From positions 5,890,001 to 5,954,000 of the forward strand of contig NC_003281.10 of the NCBI RefSeq assembly GCF_000002985.6: a DNA stretch of 64,000 bases, written 5' to 3'. This document shows positions 40,001 to 53,915 of the stretch, in pieces. Source of the DNA: Caenorhabditis elegans (Eukaryota > Nematoda > Chromadorea > Rhabditida > Rhabditidae). The notes under the pieces are model-generated. The model saw only the letters and a list, made by a program, of their open reading frames with translations, was not told the origin of the DNA and did no database searches. How positions within the stretch are numbered: the stretch's first letter is position 1; the number at the start of each line of letters is the position of its first letter. The translations under genes and the position numbers were made by a program.

Positions 40001-42911
40001 TTTCGTGTTCATTTTAGTTGAATTATCGTCCCAAATGACCTGAATATAAAACATGAACGTATTTTTCATTCTCACGTGGTCTTGCTTAAAAACAATTGAA
40101 AATCTGATCGAATTCTCCCTGTTGAAAAAATGTCACGTGGGAATGAAAAATACTTTCATGTTTTATATTCAGGTCATTTGGGACGATAATTCAACTAAAA
40201 TGAACACGAAATTCGTGAATAGCGTGTTCTCAGCATTCTAAAAATATATTTTTCGACCCCAATATCCCAATTTCATTTTTTGTCATTTTCCGAATGGCAA
40301 ACATCCGATTTCATTTTTTGGAGCGGAGGACGATTTTCGAGATTAACATTATTTTTGAAAAAATTTTGATGGTACTCGATAGAGCACTTAAAATGACGAT
40401 GTTTAGTCTAAATTTCAAGTTTTTGCGTAGGATATGAAGAGTTGTATGGCTGATATTGGATTTTTTCAAAAAACGGTCTGTAACTTTGCTGAACATGAAA
40501 ATATCAAAAATCTTAAAGTGATAAATTGTGGCAAAATATTTTTCAAATACTATTCACAAAAATTTCTTCTGAAACTCAATGGATGTTGGGTTAGGTCTGG
40601 TTCAACAAAAAAGTTCATAAATTTTTTGTAACTTTTGGTAAATTTTGTTTGACTCTGTACACAGAGTTGTCTTTTGCAATAAAAAAATAATGCAGTAAAA
40701 TGAAAAATATTTTTGATTTAGACGCCCAATGTTATAAAAGTTCAGTAGCTTTGAATTTACATTTTCTCTCTTATTTTGAAACATTATTGGACACCTGACT
40801 TGTCTCGTCAACTAATTTCTCCTTTCTTCTCTACTAAAAGAACCACATGTTCGTTGCATCTTCTCTCCTCCACCAATGCCAAGCAGCACCACTTGGTGTA
40901 AACTATTTTCTATTTATACAATTCTTCGACGACAATTTTAGGTCTTGAACTTTGTACTTTTGGTTTAGACGGATGTGGTAAAAAATATGCTCTTTCGCAC
41001 AGAGACGTGACCGAGTTTTTGAAAAACCATTCTGTGGAGCCGATTACGGGGACAATGCACCATGTTCTTTTTATCATAGTGGTCTAGGTTTCTCGCTTTC
41101 CGTCTATGGCCACGATGTAGTAAAATCCTGCTTGGACGGTCTTGAATAGCACCCATGTGGGTGCCTAATGCAAAAGTACACATTTATGAATTTATGAACC
41201 TTTTCTCAAAAAATTAACATTTTTCTCAAAAAGTTTCGGCAAGATATTTCTTTTTTACTTCGTGATAGTTGGATGACGTATTGGATTACGAAATGTTATT
41301 CTAAAAAGTTACATTTGATAAATTTGATATAAGAATAAACGAAATTCAAAGTTTTAAAATCGATCTACTCTTTCTAGGAGGTTGTGATGCTTAATCTGAT
41401 AATAGCATAACAACCGGCAGAATGAGCGGATCGACGAATCTTTGATCGAGTTGGAATACCAGAGAATTTGTAAGAACTTGTATACAAAATACTTAGTAGA
41501 ACAATTGAGGAAGAATGGAGGAATGAGTGAAGAGTTGTAGGGTGATCGGAGGGGCACTGCTGGTCTAAAAGAGGCGGAGTCTGAGTCAACGGGCATTGAC
41601 GAAAGAGTATACTGATCAGAGAGACATTAGAAAGACCTGGAGAATAGTATAAGAAAAGTGGAGAAATTGAGAAAGGGCAGCTGGCGAGTTTAAAGCAACG
41701 AGTAGCAGAAGGACCAGAGGGAGCCCTATCTGCGATTCCTCCACCACTCACACTGTCTCGTTCTCGGCTGGGATGAGTTTTTTGGATTGGCGATGACCGA
41801 GGTGAACAGATAGGTAGTATTCGGATTACACTCACACACCAAACACTTTTGATGGTGAGCCGATGGTGAACTCCGGAGTAGTTGGATGACGTATTGGTAT
41901 GGATGTAAAGTCAGATGGGTAAGTCAGACTAGACGAAAGATGATATCTTGATGGAAAATTGCAAAGGTGACAAATATTCAATTTTTTTTGATTGGAAAAT
42001 ATAAGTGCTCGAACTTTTGACACTTTGTTTTGTTGAATGCTTTTCAAATTGGATGTGGCCGAGATTTTTTCTCACTTTATTTTTATACCACAGATAATTT
42101 TGAAACTTGCTAAAAATGATATCACAATGGTAAAATATCCCATTTTTACTCAGTGAGTGATCAAGTTTATTTTTTTGCGATCACGAAGTAAAATTTAACT
42201 ACTATTAGCGGGAGAAATTGTTAGACTAAATTGTAAGAAAAAGTATCGAAGCTCACCCATATGTAATAATCTTTTCTTTCCATTTGAATTGTGGAGGTGC
42301 ATAACGTTTTCCTCGCGACTTCCTGGAACATTACCGTTTTTAACAAAATGCAAAATTCGAAAAAAAGAACCGTGTACTCTTTGAAAGATCTTAGATTTCA
42401 CTAAATTACGATAATTGCACACTTTTTTTTAGTTCAATAATTTCAGAACGTATTTTCTGCGAGTTTTCGATTGTACTGTTGTTTTAAAGGAAATTCGCCT
42501 TGTGAAAAGAAGAGCCCAACTTACTGATGATCTTCCACATCAGGATGTCCACATCTCGGTCTTTCCATCATTTGTATTGTTCTTTCATCAAGTTCACCCG
42601 TTTCTTCTAATCCAGCCATTCTTTGCATGTTTTTCAATGCGTCTGATAATGATTCGGAGCTTAACTGATTATCTCCACTTGTCAAGTAGCCATATTTTTG
42701 AAGGAATTTGGTCTGAAACTTTTTAATTGATGTTTTTAAATAGGAAAATGTTTGATTTTGAAAGTTAATGAAATTTTACTACACTGGGATTAACTGTCAA
42801 AACTTTCAATATTAGATATCAAGTTCAACTTACATGATCTACATTTTGTGCAATTTTAAGCGTCACCAGAAGAAATAATATTATCAGAATATCATGAAGA
42901 CCAGTGAACAT
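37026..42911 (-). CDS. zmp-1: Matrix metalloprotease, GPI-anchored type
   Basis: Secreted zinc endopeptidase; zmp-1 is known from anchor-cell invasion and as a vulval/anchor-cell marker. Exons, read downward: 42911-42834, 42712-42525, 42322-42257, 39184-39037, 38840-38705, 38660-38320, 38037-37784, 37380-37026; 521 residues. Order: signal peptide (residues 1-25), prodomain with the cysteine switch PRCGHPD (Cys80), a furin-like RGKR site, the catalytic domain with HEMGHALGFSH (215-225) and a Met-turn read as SVMF, a highly charged Lys/Glu/Arg linker, hemopexin-like repeats bounded by two cysteines (ECRVE and FGFC), and a final Asn/Ser stretch followed by about 15 hydrophobic residues with no basic tail, as for GPI attachment. 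The largest intron (39185-42256) contains a foldback element. Confidence 0.93.
38230..38270. repeat. Dispersed-repeat piece in a zmp-1 intron
   Basis: Contains tctgtcgtgccgagaccgcgtacagta, a reverse-oriented relative of the piece at 55535. A second relative, cgttcgtgccaagacccgagta, lies at about 37600. Confidence 0.5.
39550..40659. mobile_element. 1.1-kb foldback (MITE-like) element in a zmp-1 intron
   Basis: Two inverted arms of about 530 bp (39550-40079 and 40132-40659) flank a spacer of about 50 bp. The outer ends read TACAGAGTCAAA and TTTGACTCTGTA, consistent with a TA target duplication as in Tc1/mariner-type elements. The arms match closely along their length with scattered differences, e.g. 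the acatgaa...cacgtgg segments nearest the centre and gttgggttagg against cctaacccaac. No transposase frame is present; the same short peptide is read from both arms, as expected of a palindrome. It is a non-autonomous element whose family I cannot name. Confidence 0.85.
40930..41175. repeat. Possible dispersed-repeat fragment in zmp-1 intron
   Basis: A less AT-rich patch inside the intron, with ggtctaggtttctcgc, tatggccacgatgtag and the near-palindrome cacccatgtgggtg. These words resemble the 'taggccac' repeats seen elsewhere in the window. It carries no splice-compatible exon for zmp-1, whose coding chain is complete without it. Confidence 0.35.
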
Positions 42912-45748
42912 CTGAATAAAAAAATAAAAAGAAGATGAGTAATGACTTTTAAAACAATTGAAGAAGTGGACAGGAGGGTTATCAGTGGAACAAAAAGTGT
43001 AAACAGGTTATTCGAGGATAAGAAAATGCTGACTCATTAGCACAAGACACTCAGAACCCTATACGAGCATGAAGCATACGTTTGTGAATCATTGACGGAA
43101 AATGAGAAATGATAAGAGTTCTGAGGAAAATGTTTCAGAATAGTCAAAAATAGGAACAGATATAAAAACTATGGAATAGTTTTTTTTGTTGATTAGTCAA
43201 AGCTTATTGCCGTCGTAGTCAGCTGGCAATAAATTGAACTCGAGTTAATAGATTTTTTATAAATTTGGCTATTCCAGATCTTAAAAAACGCGCGTTGCTA
43301 ATTTGAAGGTAATCAGCAATGTAATACACTCCATTTCCCCTTAATTTAATTTTCCTAGCGTACAAATTTGAAATATTGTTTTCGACTTGTTTGAAATTTA
43401 TGAGAAGTTATATTAAATCATAAATTTATTGAAATCTTCCACAACTGAAACGTTTAAGAACAAAAAAACGAAATTTTCAGGTGAGTTTTTGTTTTTACAT
43501 TATGATTCCTCCAACAATGATGAAAAAAGATTCCAGGAAAATTGAAGGGAAGCAACAAAATGTGGGCATTTTATAGGAAACTATGATATCTACTACAATT
43601 CAAATTTTTATACAAATAATTTGTGATAATGAGTTGTTTGTCTTAGTCATTCGAAATTGCAAACATTATTTACAACCAAAAATGGGAAGTAATCTTGAAT
43701 TTGATAGAGTTCTGATAAAATTAATAAGAGTATGGTAAAGGTTTCGAGAAATTGGAGTATTGAATCACATATTAGGTAGGGAAACCATTTAAAACCGTTA
43801 ATATAATGCCAAATGTCATAATATCACTTTTGAGAAAACAAATTTATTTCTAAATTTACAGTCATCGTATGCTGGTGAAGGTAGCATATGTTTTATAACA
43901 TGACTCTAAGAAACTCACAAGCTACATATTTTGAAGAATATTTTAGTGGGTTATGCAGTCTTTGAAGAACAATTTATAAAGAGAAAGTTAAAGTAACTTC
44001 ACAATCTAGTTTTAAAAAAATGACACATTCACCAGATGATGCCAAAATTTTGCAACAAAAAAAAACAGAAAACTACAAAAATGACACAAGGAATAACGAA
44101 GTGACCTGTGCTTCACATAATGTCTCAATTGTAATTCTAGCGGTTTTGTGATGAGTGTGCTCATCAAACTCATTATCCATCTAAACGATGGGAAAACACT
44201 CACTATCTATTTTTTTTTCCTCAATTTAACCTCCTTCTTGCTCTCAGTTACACATTACACGAAATGATGTCTAATGTCTCCTACGACCACATTTTATTTT
44301 TCAAAAAAAGAGAATGGTCAGTTGGGATCAAAAAAGAGACGAGAGTGTCAGAAAAAAAGATGAAAGGAACGGAGTGAGATTGAAAGGAAAAGAAGGTAAA
44401 AGTATTGTTAGATAGGAGAGGAAAAGCGGAAACCAATTTATGTAAATTTTATTGCATTTTTCAAACGTATTTTCATCTTTTAAAAATGCTGTAAAAAGTC
44501 ATTATGCATAGAATATGAAGACAATTTTTTCCTAGTACTGCATCATTGTCATCTTATTTGAAACACGTCAAAACATGACTTTCCAAAAATTATTACGTAA
44601 TAAAGATATTTAACAAGAATTTCCAGTTATCTCGTGTACTAGGTCAAACGGGCTGAAACTATCCGTGGCAAATCAGATTTTTAAAAAAGTCAATTTTGTA
44701 ATTACTCATGTTATATTACAAAAAAAAACTCATTATGTTTATCGACTTTCCAATATTTTGATATTGATAACGAGTGCTTGGTTACTGTAACTTAGGTTTT
44801 TAACGGATTAAACAAAATTTCATGTGCTTTTTGTTTCAGACAATTTTTGAAAGAGGAGAAGCTGAAAAAGGAATAACAAGAACAACAAAACCGTCGCAAC
44901 AAGTTGCAACTTTTGGTAATTTACCATAGTAGTTTTTCAAACCTACTAGAAAATGGCCAATATGCAAAAAAAACTGTCACATTTTCCATTCATAAAATAT
45001 TTCGACGTTTTCTCTTCTGAAAAGTCCACCAAAAAATTAATTGAAAATTGCGATGACCATCTTAAGTGGCGAAACTAAACAAATTAGTAGAAATATATAT
45101 TACTACAACTGAATACTACTACTACGACTAATACCCTTCTACTTTTTCTTGTTACTCTTTTTTTCAAGCAATACGTACACATGAATCAGTTTGCATCTGG
45201 CAGGAGAAATTAAAAACGGAAAGAACAGAAACCAGTGTAAACGTACTCGAATACTTTGATGATCAATACAGAAAAGGAAAAATCTCCAATTGGAACAGAA
45301 ATCTGTGTATTCTGTTCAACGAGCCGTCCTTCTTTTGAAATGGGTTACGAAATACATCTTTCTCTCGAGGGGCGCATAAACTTACATAAAAATAGTCGGG
45401 CAATGATGATGGCACATTGAGTTTTTATCGTGGCACCCGGGAATAAAATAGCCAAAGGTTTTATGACAGCTTTTCCGAAAGAAATTAAATATTTTTGAAC
45501 TTGGCTTTCATCGAGTGACACAATAATAATAATCATTGTGTAATGTCATTGTTCGTGGAACTCTAAAAAAAACTACATATAGCTAGATTCAAGAAATTGT
45601 AACTCGAACAACACAGTGAATTTTTTTGTAATTTCTATTTTTGCCGCATCAAAACAAATGTTTTTTTTTTCAATTTGAGTTTCTTCCAATTTCAATGAGT
45701 ACTTTTATTTTTACATAAAATTGATTGTTAAAAAACAAGTTTCCAATT
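42912..45748. other. 2.8 kb upstream of zmp-1, no gene seen
   Basis: AT-rich, no supported open frame. It must contain the zmp-1 promoter, and published work places anchor-cell and vulval control elements upstream of zmp-1, though I cannot mark them individually from sequence. Its distal end includes the 3' flank of the 45.7-kb gene. Confidence 0.5.
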
Positions 45749-47220
45749 TTAATTATCAATTGCATTTTTCTGTTTCTTTTCATTTTTTTCTGCCTTTTTA
45801 ATCCTTATCATTTCTTTGATATACTTTAATGATTCTGCATATTCCGTATTTCTTTGCGTCTCTTCTTCCACACGGTGTTTCAGCTTTTCAATCTGAAAAA
45901 ATTAATAAATCTAGTTTTTCCCACGACTCTTCTAATACCTCTTCAATCTCAATTGGATCTTGTTTCATAAAGTCTAATTTTGCCTCCATTATCTTTATTT
46001 GCTTCTCCAATTTGATAATTTCGATTGCTTTTTCTTGTTCAATTGCCGCGAATTTAACATTTTCGGTTTCAATTTGTACTTTTGAATAAGCGATTTCTTT
46101 TTCGAGGCTTTCAGCTTTCAAAGTGTTAGCTTCAAATTCTTCTTCCAATTGAGCAATTTCCTTCTGAAACAGAAAATATACTGGATCAGCTTATTACGAT
46201 ACCCTATACTTATGCCATAAGACAATACGCCAAGCCTTCAAATAGAACTTCTATTAATCTCACAACTTACAGCAAAAACCTTATCGTCGTCTTCCTTTAC
46301 GCCCACATTTTCTGGCATCTTTGGGTCAAAATTAAACACACTTGAAAATATCTCATAGATCTGAAACATTTCAATATAAATGTTCAAATTTTGAATAACT
46401 ACAACTTCTTTGAGTTCTGTTTCGATTTCTCCAACAATCTGATCCACACTTCGTTCTTTCGGTGGAGATATTTGTTGATGAATGTCAGCGTAGTATTCGC
46501 ATTGCTGCAAGAGTTTCACACAGATGACATTTGACAGAAATGAATACCTCAGTAATGAAAGTTCTCACAGTTTCCACTTCTTCTTCAATTTCCTGTTTCA
46601 ACATATTTTCCCGTTTCTCGTGAGCTTTCACGCGTGCCACTGCCATTTCTAGCATTGCTTGACTTTCTTTTCTAAAGAGACTTTTACACTTTATTAAAAG
46701 TAAAATTTTAAAAAAAAACAATTATTTTAGAAAGTGTTTTCTAGAAAAATGTGGAGACGATGGTCTTTTGAATTCGAAGTATATTTTAGTTTTAAACAAT
46801 TTGATTCAAAAAATAAACCCAATAATTTATTTTTTAATTTTCTTGTTTTTTTAATGTTCCAAATTTGTGTACCTTTAATCTTCCTAAAAATGTAAGTACT
46901 TCTTGTCTACACGCCTGACTATTGCCATTTTTTTGAAAAATTAACTCACCCTACTAATAAGTGAAGTACGGTAACTAAATTAACACGTGAAAATAGACGG
47001 TAGGCAGGCAAATAGTAATTCCCTACCTAATCTTTTCAATATAAGCCTTTCTCTGAAGCTGTCGATGCTCAGAAATCAGATCAAACTCATTTCGTGTTGT
47101 CCATTTTTCTTCTTTCATTTCTCGTGATCTTGCTCGCTCCTCTTGAACTTTTTTCGCGTGTTCGCGTGCCAGCCGACGCTTCTCTCGCAGCTTTTCATAA
47201 TATTTCGTTCGATTGGGCAT
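45749..47220 (-). CDS. Unrecognised coiled-coil protein, about 306 residues
   Basis: Exons, read downward: 47220-47027, 46671-46548, 46504-46271, 46163-45939, 45892-45749, all in phase; about 306 residues. Exon 46504-46271 may hide a 45-bp in-frame intron (about 46405-46361), which would remove 15 residues. The protein begins MPNRTKYYEKLREKRR and is rich in Glu and Lys almost throughout, with long heptad-patterned helices (EKEIAYSKVQIETE, KLEKQIKIMEAKLDFM). There is no signal peptide or membrane segment. Such composition fits a structural, cytoskeletal or ciliary coiled coil, but no family is recognised and no function is claimed. It is divergent from ubq-1 across a 3.8-kb gap. Confidence 0.75.
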
Positions 47221-50149
47221 TTTTATTGAAAAGAGATGATGAAGGGGACTTGCGAAATTTTGTTGGATTTAGGAAGGAAATGAAAAACTAAATTCACGAT
47301 TTTTAGGTCACGGGTGACTGGGCTTTTTGAGCGGAAATTGGTTTTTCGTATATTTTTCTGCACACTTTTGTGTGTATGAGTGTTTTGGAGATTGTAATGC
47401 TTTTTAGATAATGTTAAAAAACAAGAATGGTCCTAAATTTTTCGACGTTGCAAAACGGGTTTTTCAAAAACGCAATTGAATATATAACTGTAATTCATGC
47501 GCTTTTCTCAGCTGAACACTATTTTAAAGTTGGAATAGCGACAGTTGGAATATTGTCAAAATATACTCATAATGAATTTAAAAATTACTATGTAGATATA
47601 TGGACTCTAATGTGTTTTAGGGTTTTTCAAAATTTTCAGACTTTTTTTTTTGGCAGATTGCCAATTTTTTTTGGTAAAACGTGGACACTTGGAGATTCAT
47701 GTAGCATTTTTGTATATTCAAAGTTCTACAATTTTCAGACACGAAAATATTTTTGAACAAGTTCCGAAGTTGTAATAGGCGCTACTAAAGACGTATAAAC
47801 TTTTGTGTTTGGTCTTGCAATGAATGAAGTTTCTTGTTCGCAGAATAAAAAGTATACAATCTTCGCTGTAAGATCCAGATCTTTTTTTAGGTCACATTGG
47901 AAAGTTGAAAATATTGCCAAATCGTGGCAAGCAAAAAATTGCAACATGCTAATATCTTTCTAACCCTATAAACATCCCTTCAATCCCCTATTTTTCAAAA
48001 CCCCACACTTATAATACCTTTTCCCTTCAACCCTTACCCGTTCCATCACTTTCCTCCCTATTTGCATCTTTCTTCTCTCACATGACCCGTGATGCTTTCT
48101 CCAAACCAGTCCCCACCATCCATTTCCGTGCTTGCATCATCATCATCATAGTCGTCAATTTTTCAAGATTGTATCTGTCTCCCTCTCGTTTCCCCACAGC
48201 CGACTTAACAAACACCTCTTTTCCGCACTTTCCGCACCAAAAACATGTTTGCGTCTCTCCGTGTTTTCTACCGAGATAGCCACACGTCAAGTAAGCGCCA
48301 GTGATCTCTCAATTGATAATACTTTTTTAAAAGGTTTCTCAGTTAACTGAACAATTGTGAGGAAGATACAAATAGTTATGACGTGGCTTAAAAAGAGAAA
48401 AATGATGATGAAATAAATCATCACTATTCATTGCTATTCGTTAGAATGCAGGATATAAATCACGATTTTCGTTTTCGAACACAACTTTAAACTTCAATTT
48501 TTCCTTTGTTTCTCTGAAAACTTTGCAGTCATTTTCAAGCTTCCACAGAACTTTACAAAAAAACTAGATTTTCTCCAACGTGGCGATATTCCCGAGTTTC
48601 GAGAAGAATCCAGCTTGTCAATGCTGTATAAAACCTTTACTTTTCTATCGTTTCCATTATTTCTTTCACTGCACCTGTTACTGCCAGGTGCTTTATTTCC
48701 GCCTATCGTCTATTTTGTTTTCCTCCTACCAAATTTGACAACCCTCCGCAAACACTCATTCCTATTTTAGCCCGGTGAAATTTCGATATGGAGAAAAACA
48801 AAAACAAGTGTGAGCTTCCACTTCGGAATAATTTCCGGAGAATGAGAATTGTACAATTTTCTCCTATAAGACCATACAATAAAATTTTATCAGAAACATG
48901 AAGCTTTGGTCATTATCATTTTTTGTTACCCTTGAAATTTGATCACAAGGCTTTAATTTTTCATGAGACGTCAATTTTTTCTGATGATAAATAACATAGT
49001 TCAAAGTATTGCGTAATGTTTCAATTTTAACATGACACATAATAAATCAGAAACTCGAAAAACGTATTTAAATATAGATTTTGTCGGGAAGTTTAATGTG
49101 CAACTGTCTCGATATCTTTCTTTGAAAACATTTAATTTTTATTATATTTTCCAAACTGGATTCGAGAATTCTCGTATTCTTAAACAAATTTACAATGAAA
49201 ATATAAATAATTAATTTAAAGGAACATGTTCTGCAATCCTCCCTGGGTCCCGCCACGAAACCGCCACGCACTACCATGAAAGGCGCGTTCGCATTCGTTC
49301 TGCCGCTCGTTTCTGTTTTCCAGATCTTTCCATCATTTTCTTCATTCATTCGCGCTCTCTCATTATCTTGAGTTGCCGGCTATTTTCGCTGCTCTCTGCT
49401 TTTTCGTATCGCTTTTTCACTCTTTCCAGCATTCAGAAAATTGCATTATTTCGGTTTTCATTTAAAAAACTCATAGCAAAGTATTTTGTTATTGATTTCG
49501 CAATACTTTCGAAAAGTATCGGAAAATTTTAATGTTTAGTCTGTGCGTTCCTCATTCCCTGTTCTCGTTGTACTCTTAACTGATGTTTTTAAATTTAGTT
49601 TTCCGGGGCTCTCTTGAAAAGACCCAATAGTCGTATTGAACCTTCGCCTGATCGCCACTAGCTCATCTTTTAGTCTTATGACGGGCTCACATGATTCTCC
49701 CCAGTGTCCTCCCGTTTTCTCACTGCACTTGTTTTGTCGTTCGTTCATCAGTACAAAGTACAAGCACTTTCGCGTCTGTCTGAAAATTGGTTCGGGTGCC
49801 GTTAGGACATTATTCATACTTTCCTGCTAGTCGCAGATTATAAAAAAATGTCCTTGACCGTCTGCTCTTTCTTATGTTCTCCCTATATATGCGTCAAACG
49901 AACAACTGACCCTGTTCACTTTTCCTATTCTTCGTTTCATCATTTTCTGTAACAAAAATGGAAACAATACTTTACACAGACGTCACTATTATTCAGGCCT
50001 ATGATTTCTCTATCGTTTAGTTAAAGATGAAAAGAAACTGGTCGACCCAGTTGCATGACGAGAAAAAAGAACACCCCGTTCGATTTTCGTTGTATTCCCT
50101 CTGCACACATTGTCCCCTTCTTCCTCATCATTTCTTTCCCTACACAGCA

Positions 50150-50162
50150 CTCTAGAATGTTC
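50150..50162 (+). promoter_or_regulatory. Heat-shock-element-like word upstream of ubq-1
   Basis: CTCTAGAATGTTC is three alternating nTTCn/nGAAn units with one mismatch in the first. It lies about 830 bp before the ubq-1 start. Polyubiquitin genes of many organisms are heat-inducible; whether this copy matters is unknown. Confidence 0.3.
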
Positions 50163-50198
50163 TTCTTGTGCAGAAAGAGTGCCGTTTGAGTCAGCGAC

Positions 50199-50212
50199 CC
50201 CCCCCCCCCCCC
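50199..50212 (+). repeat. Homopolymer run of 14 C (poly-G on minus strand)
   Basis: An uninterrupted C tract in an AT-rich genome. Monotonic G/C runs of this length are the class protected by the FANCJ-type helicase DOG-1 in C. elegans and are prone to deletion without it. Confidence 0.9.
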
Positions 50213-50588
50213 TCCTTTCTCTTGCTCTTCCTCACTGGTTCTCGTAATAGGCGACTTCTTGCTAACAGAAAGTGAGCATAGCAACATTTTTTACTTTGTG
50301 GCCTTCAATAATACGTGCGTCGTTTAATTAGAATGTTTGAGTAAAGTTCAACGTGTAGATTCAATATTCACGTTTTGGGCGCTCTTTAATTTATTACTGT
50401 CAAGAATCAGTTTACCAAACGGTGAGTTTCTTTTTTTTTGTCTAATTGTAAGATTTAGCGGGGTAAAACCAACAGAAATGTCATGCTTTTTTGAATAATC
50501 TCAATCAGTTGTTATATGAATTATTTTCCCATTTTAGCAATACTGCTTGGTAGTTATTTTCGGTCAGAGAAACGAGGACATCAGCTGA

Positions 50589-53708
<3,120 letters not shown>

Positions 53709-53815
53709 ATCGAACCCATCAATTCACTCGTTATTCCTCCTCGATCTCCGTTCAAGTAACAATTATTTATTCTTTATTCCTTCGGGAATTTCTGTATTTT
53801 AATGAACGAGCTCTG

Positions 53816-53821
53816 AATAAA
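53816..53821 (+). terminator. Polyadenylation signal of ubq-1
   Basis: AATAAA about 110 bases after the stop codon. The convergent methylthiotransferase gene ends at 53916, under 100 bp farther on. Confidence 0.7.
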
Positions 53822-53915
53822 TTCATTTTCGTGTACTCAAACGATTTATCTTTAACAATAACAAACAACAAAGATAACTACTCTATGAAGTGTAAGGTTC
53901 AACTATATTTATAGA

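Noticed and set aside
39866..40241. Two similar small open frames reading WDDNSTKMNTKF
   Set aside because: The same peptide from opposite strands is simply the palindrome of the foldback element, not two genes or a transposase.
40965..41183. Arg/His-rich 72-residue frame in the zmp-1 intron
   Set aside because: zmp-1 is complete and in phase without it, no good splice sites flank it, and the DNA looks like repeat sequence.
48082..48350. Two overlapping plus-strand frames with His runs
   Set aside because: They arise from a catcatcat repeat and pyrimidine-rich DNA, with no splice partner or domain.
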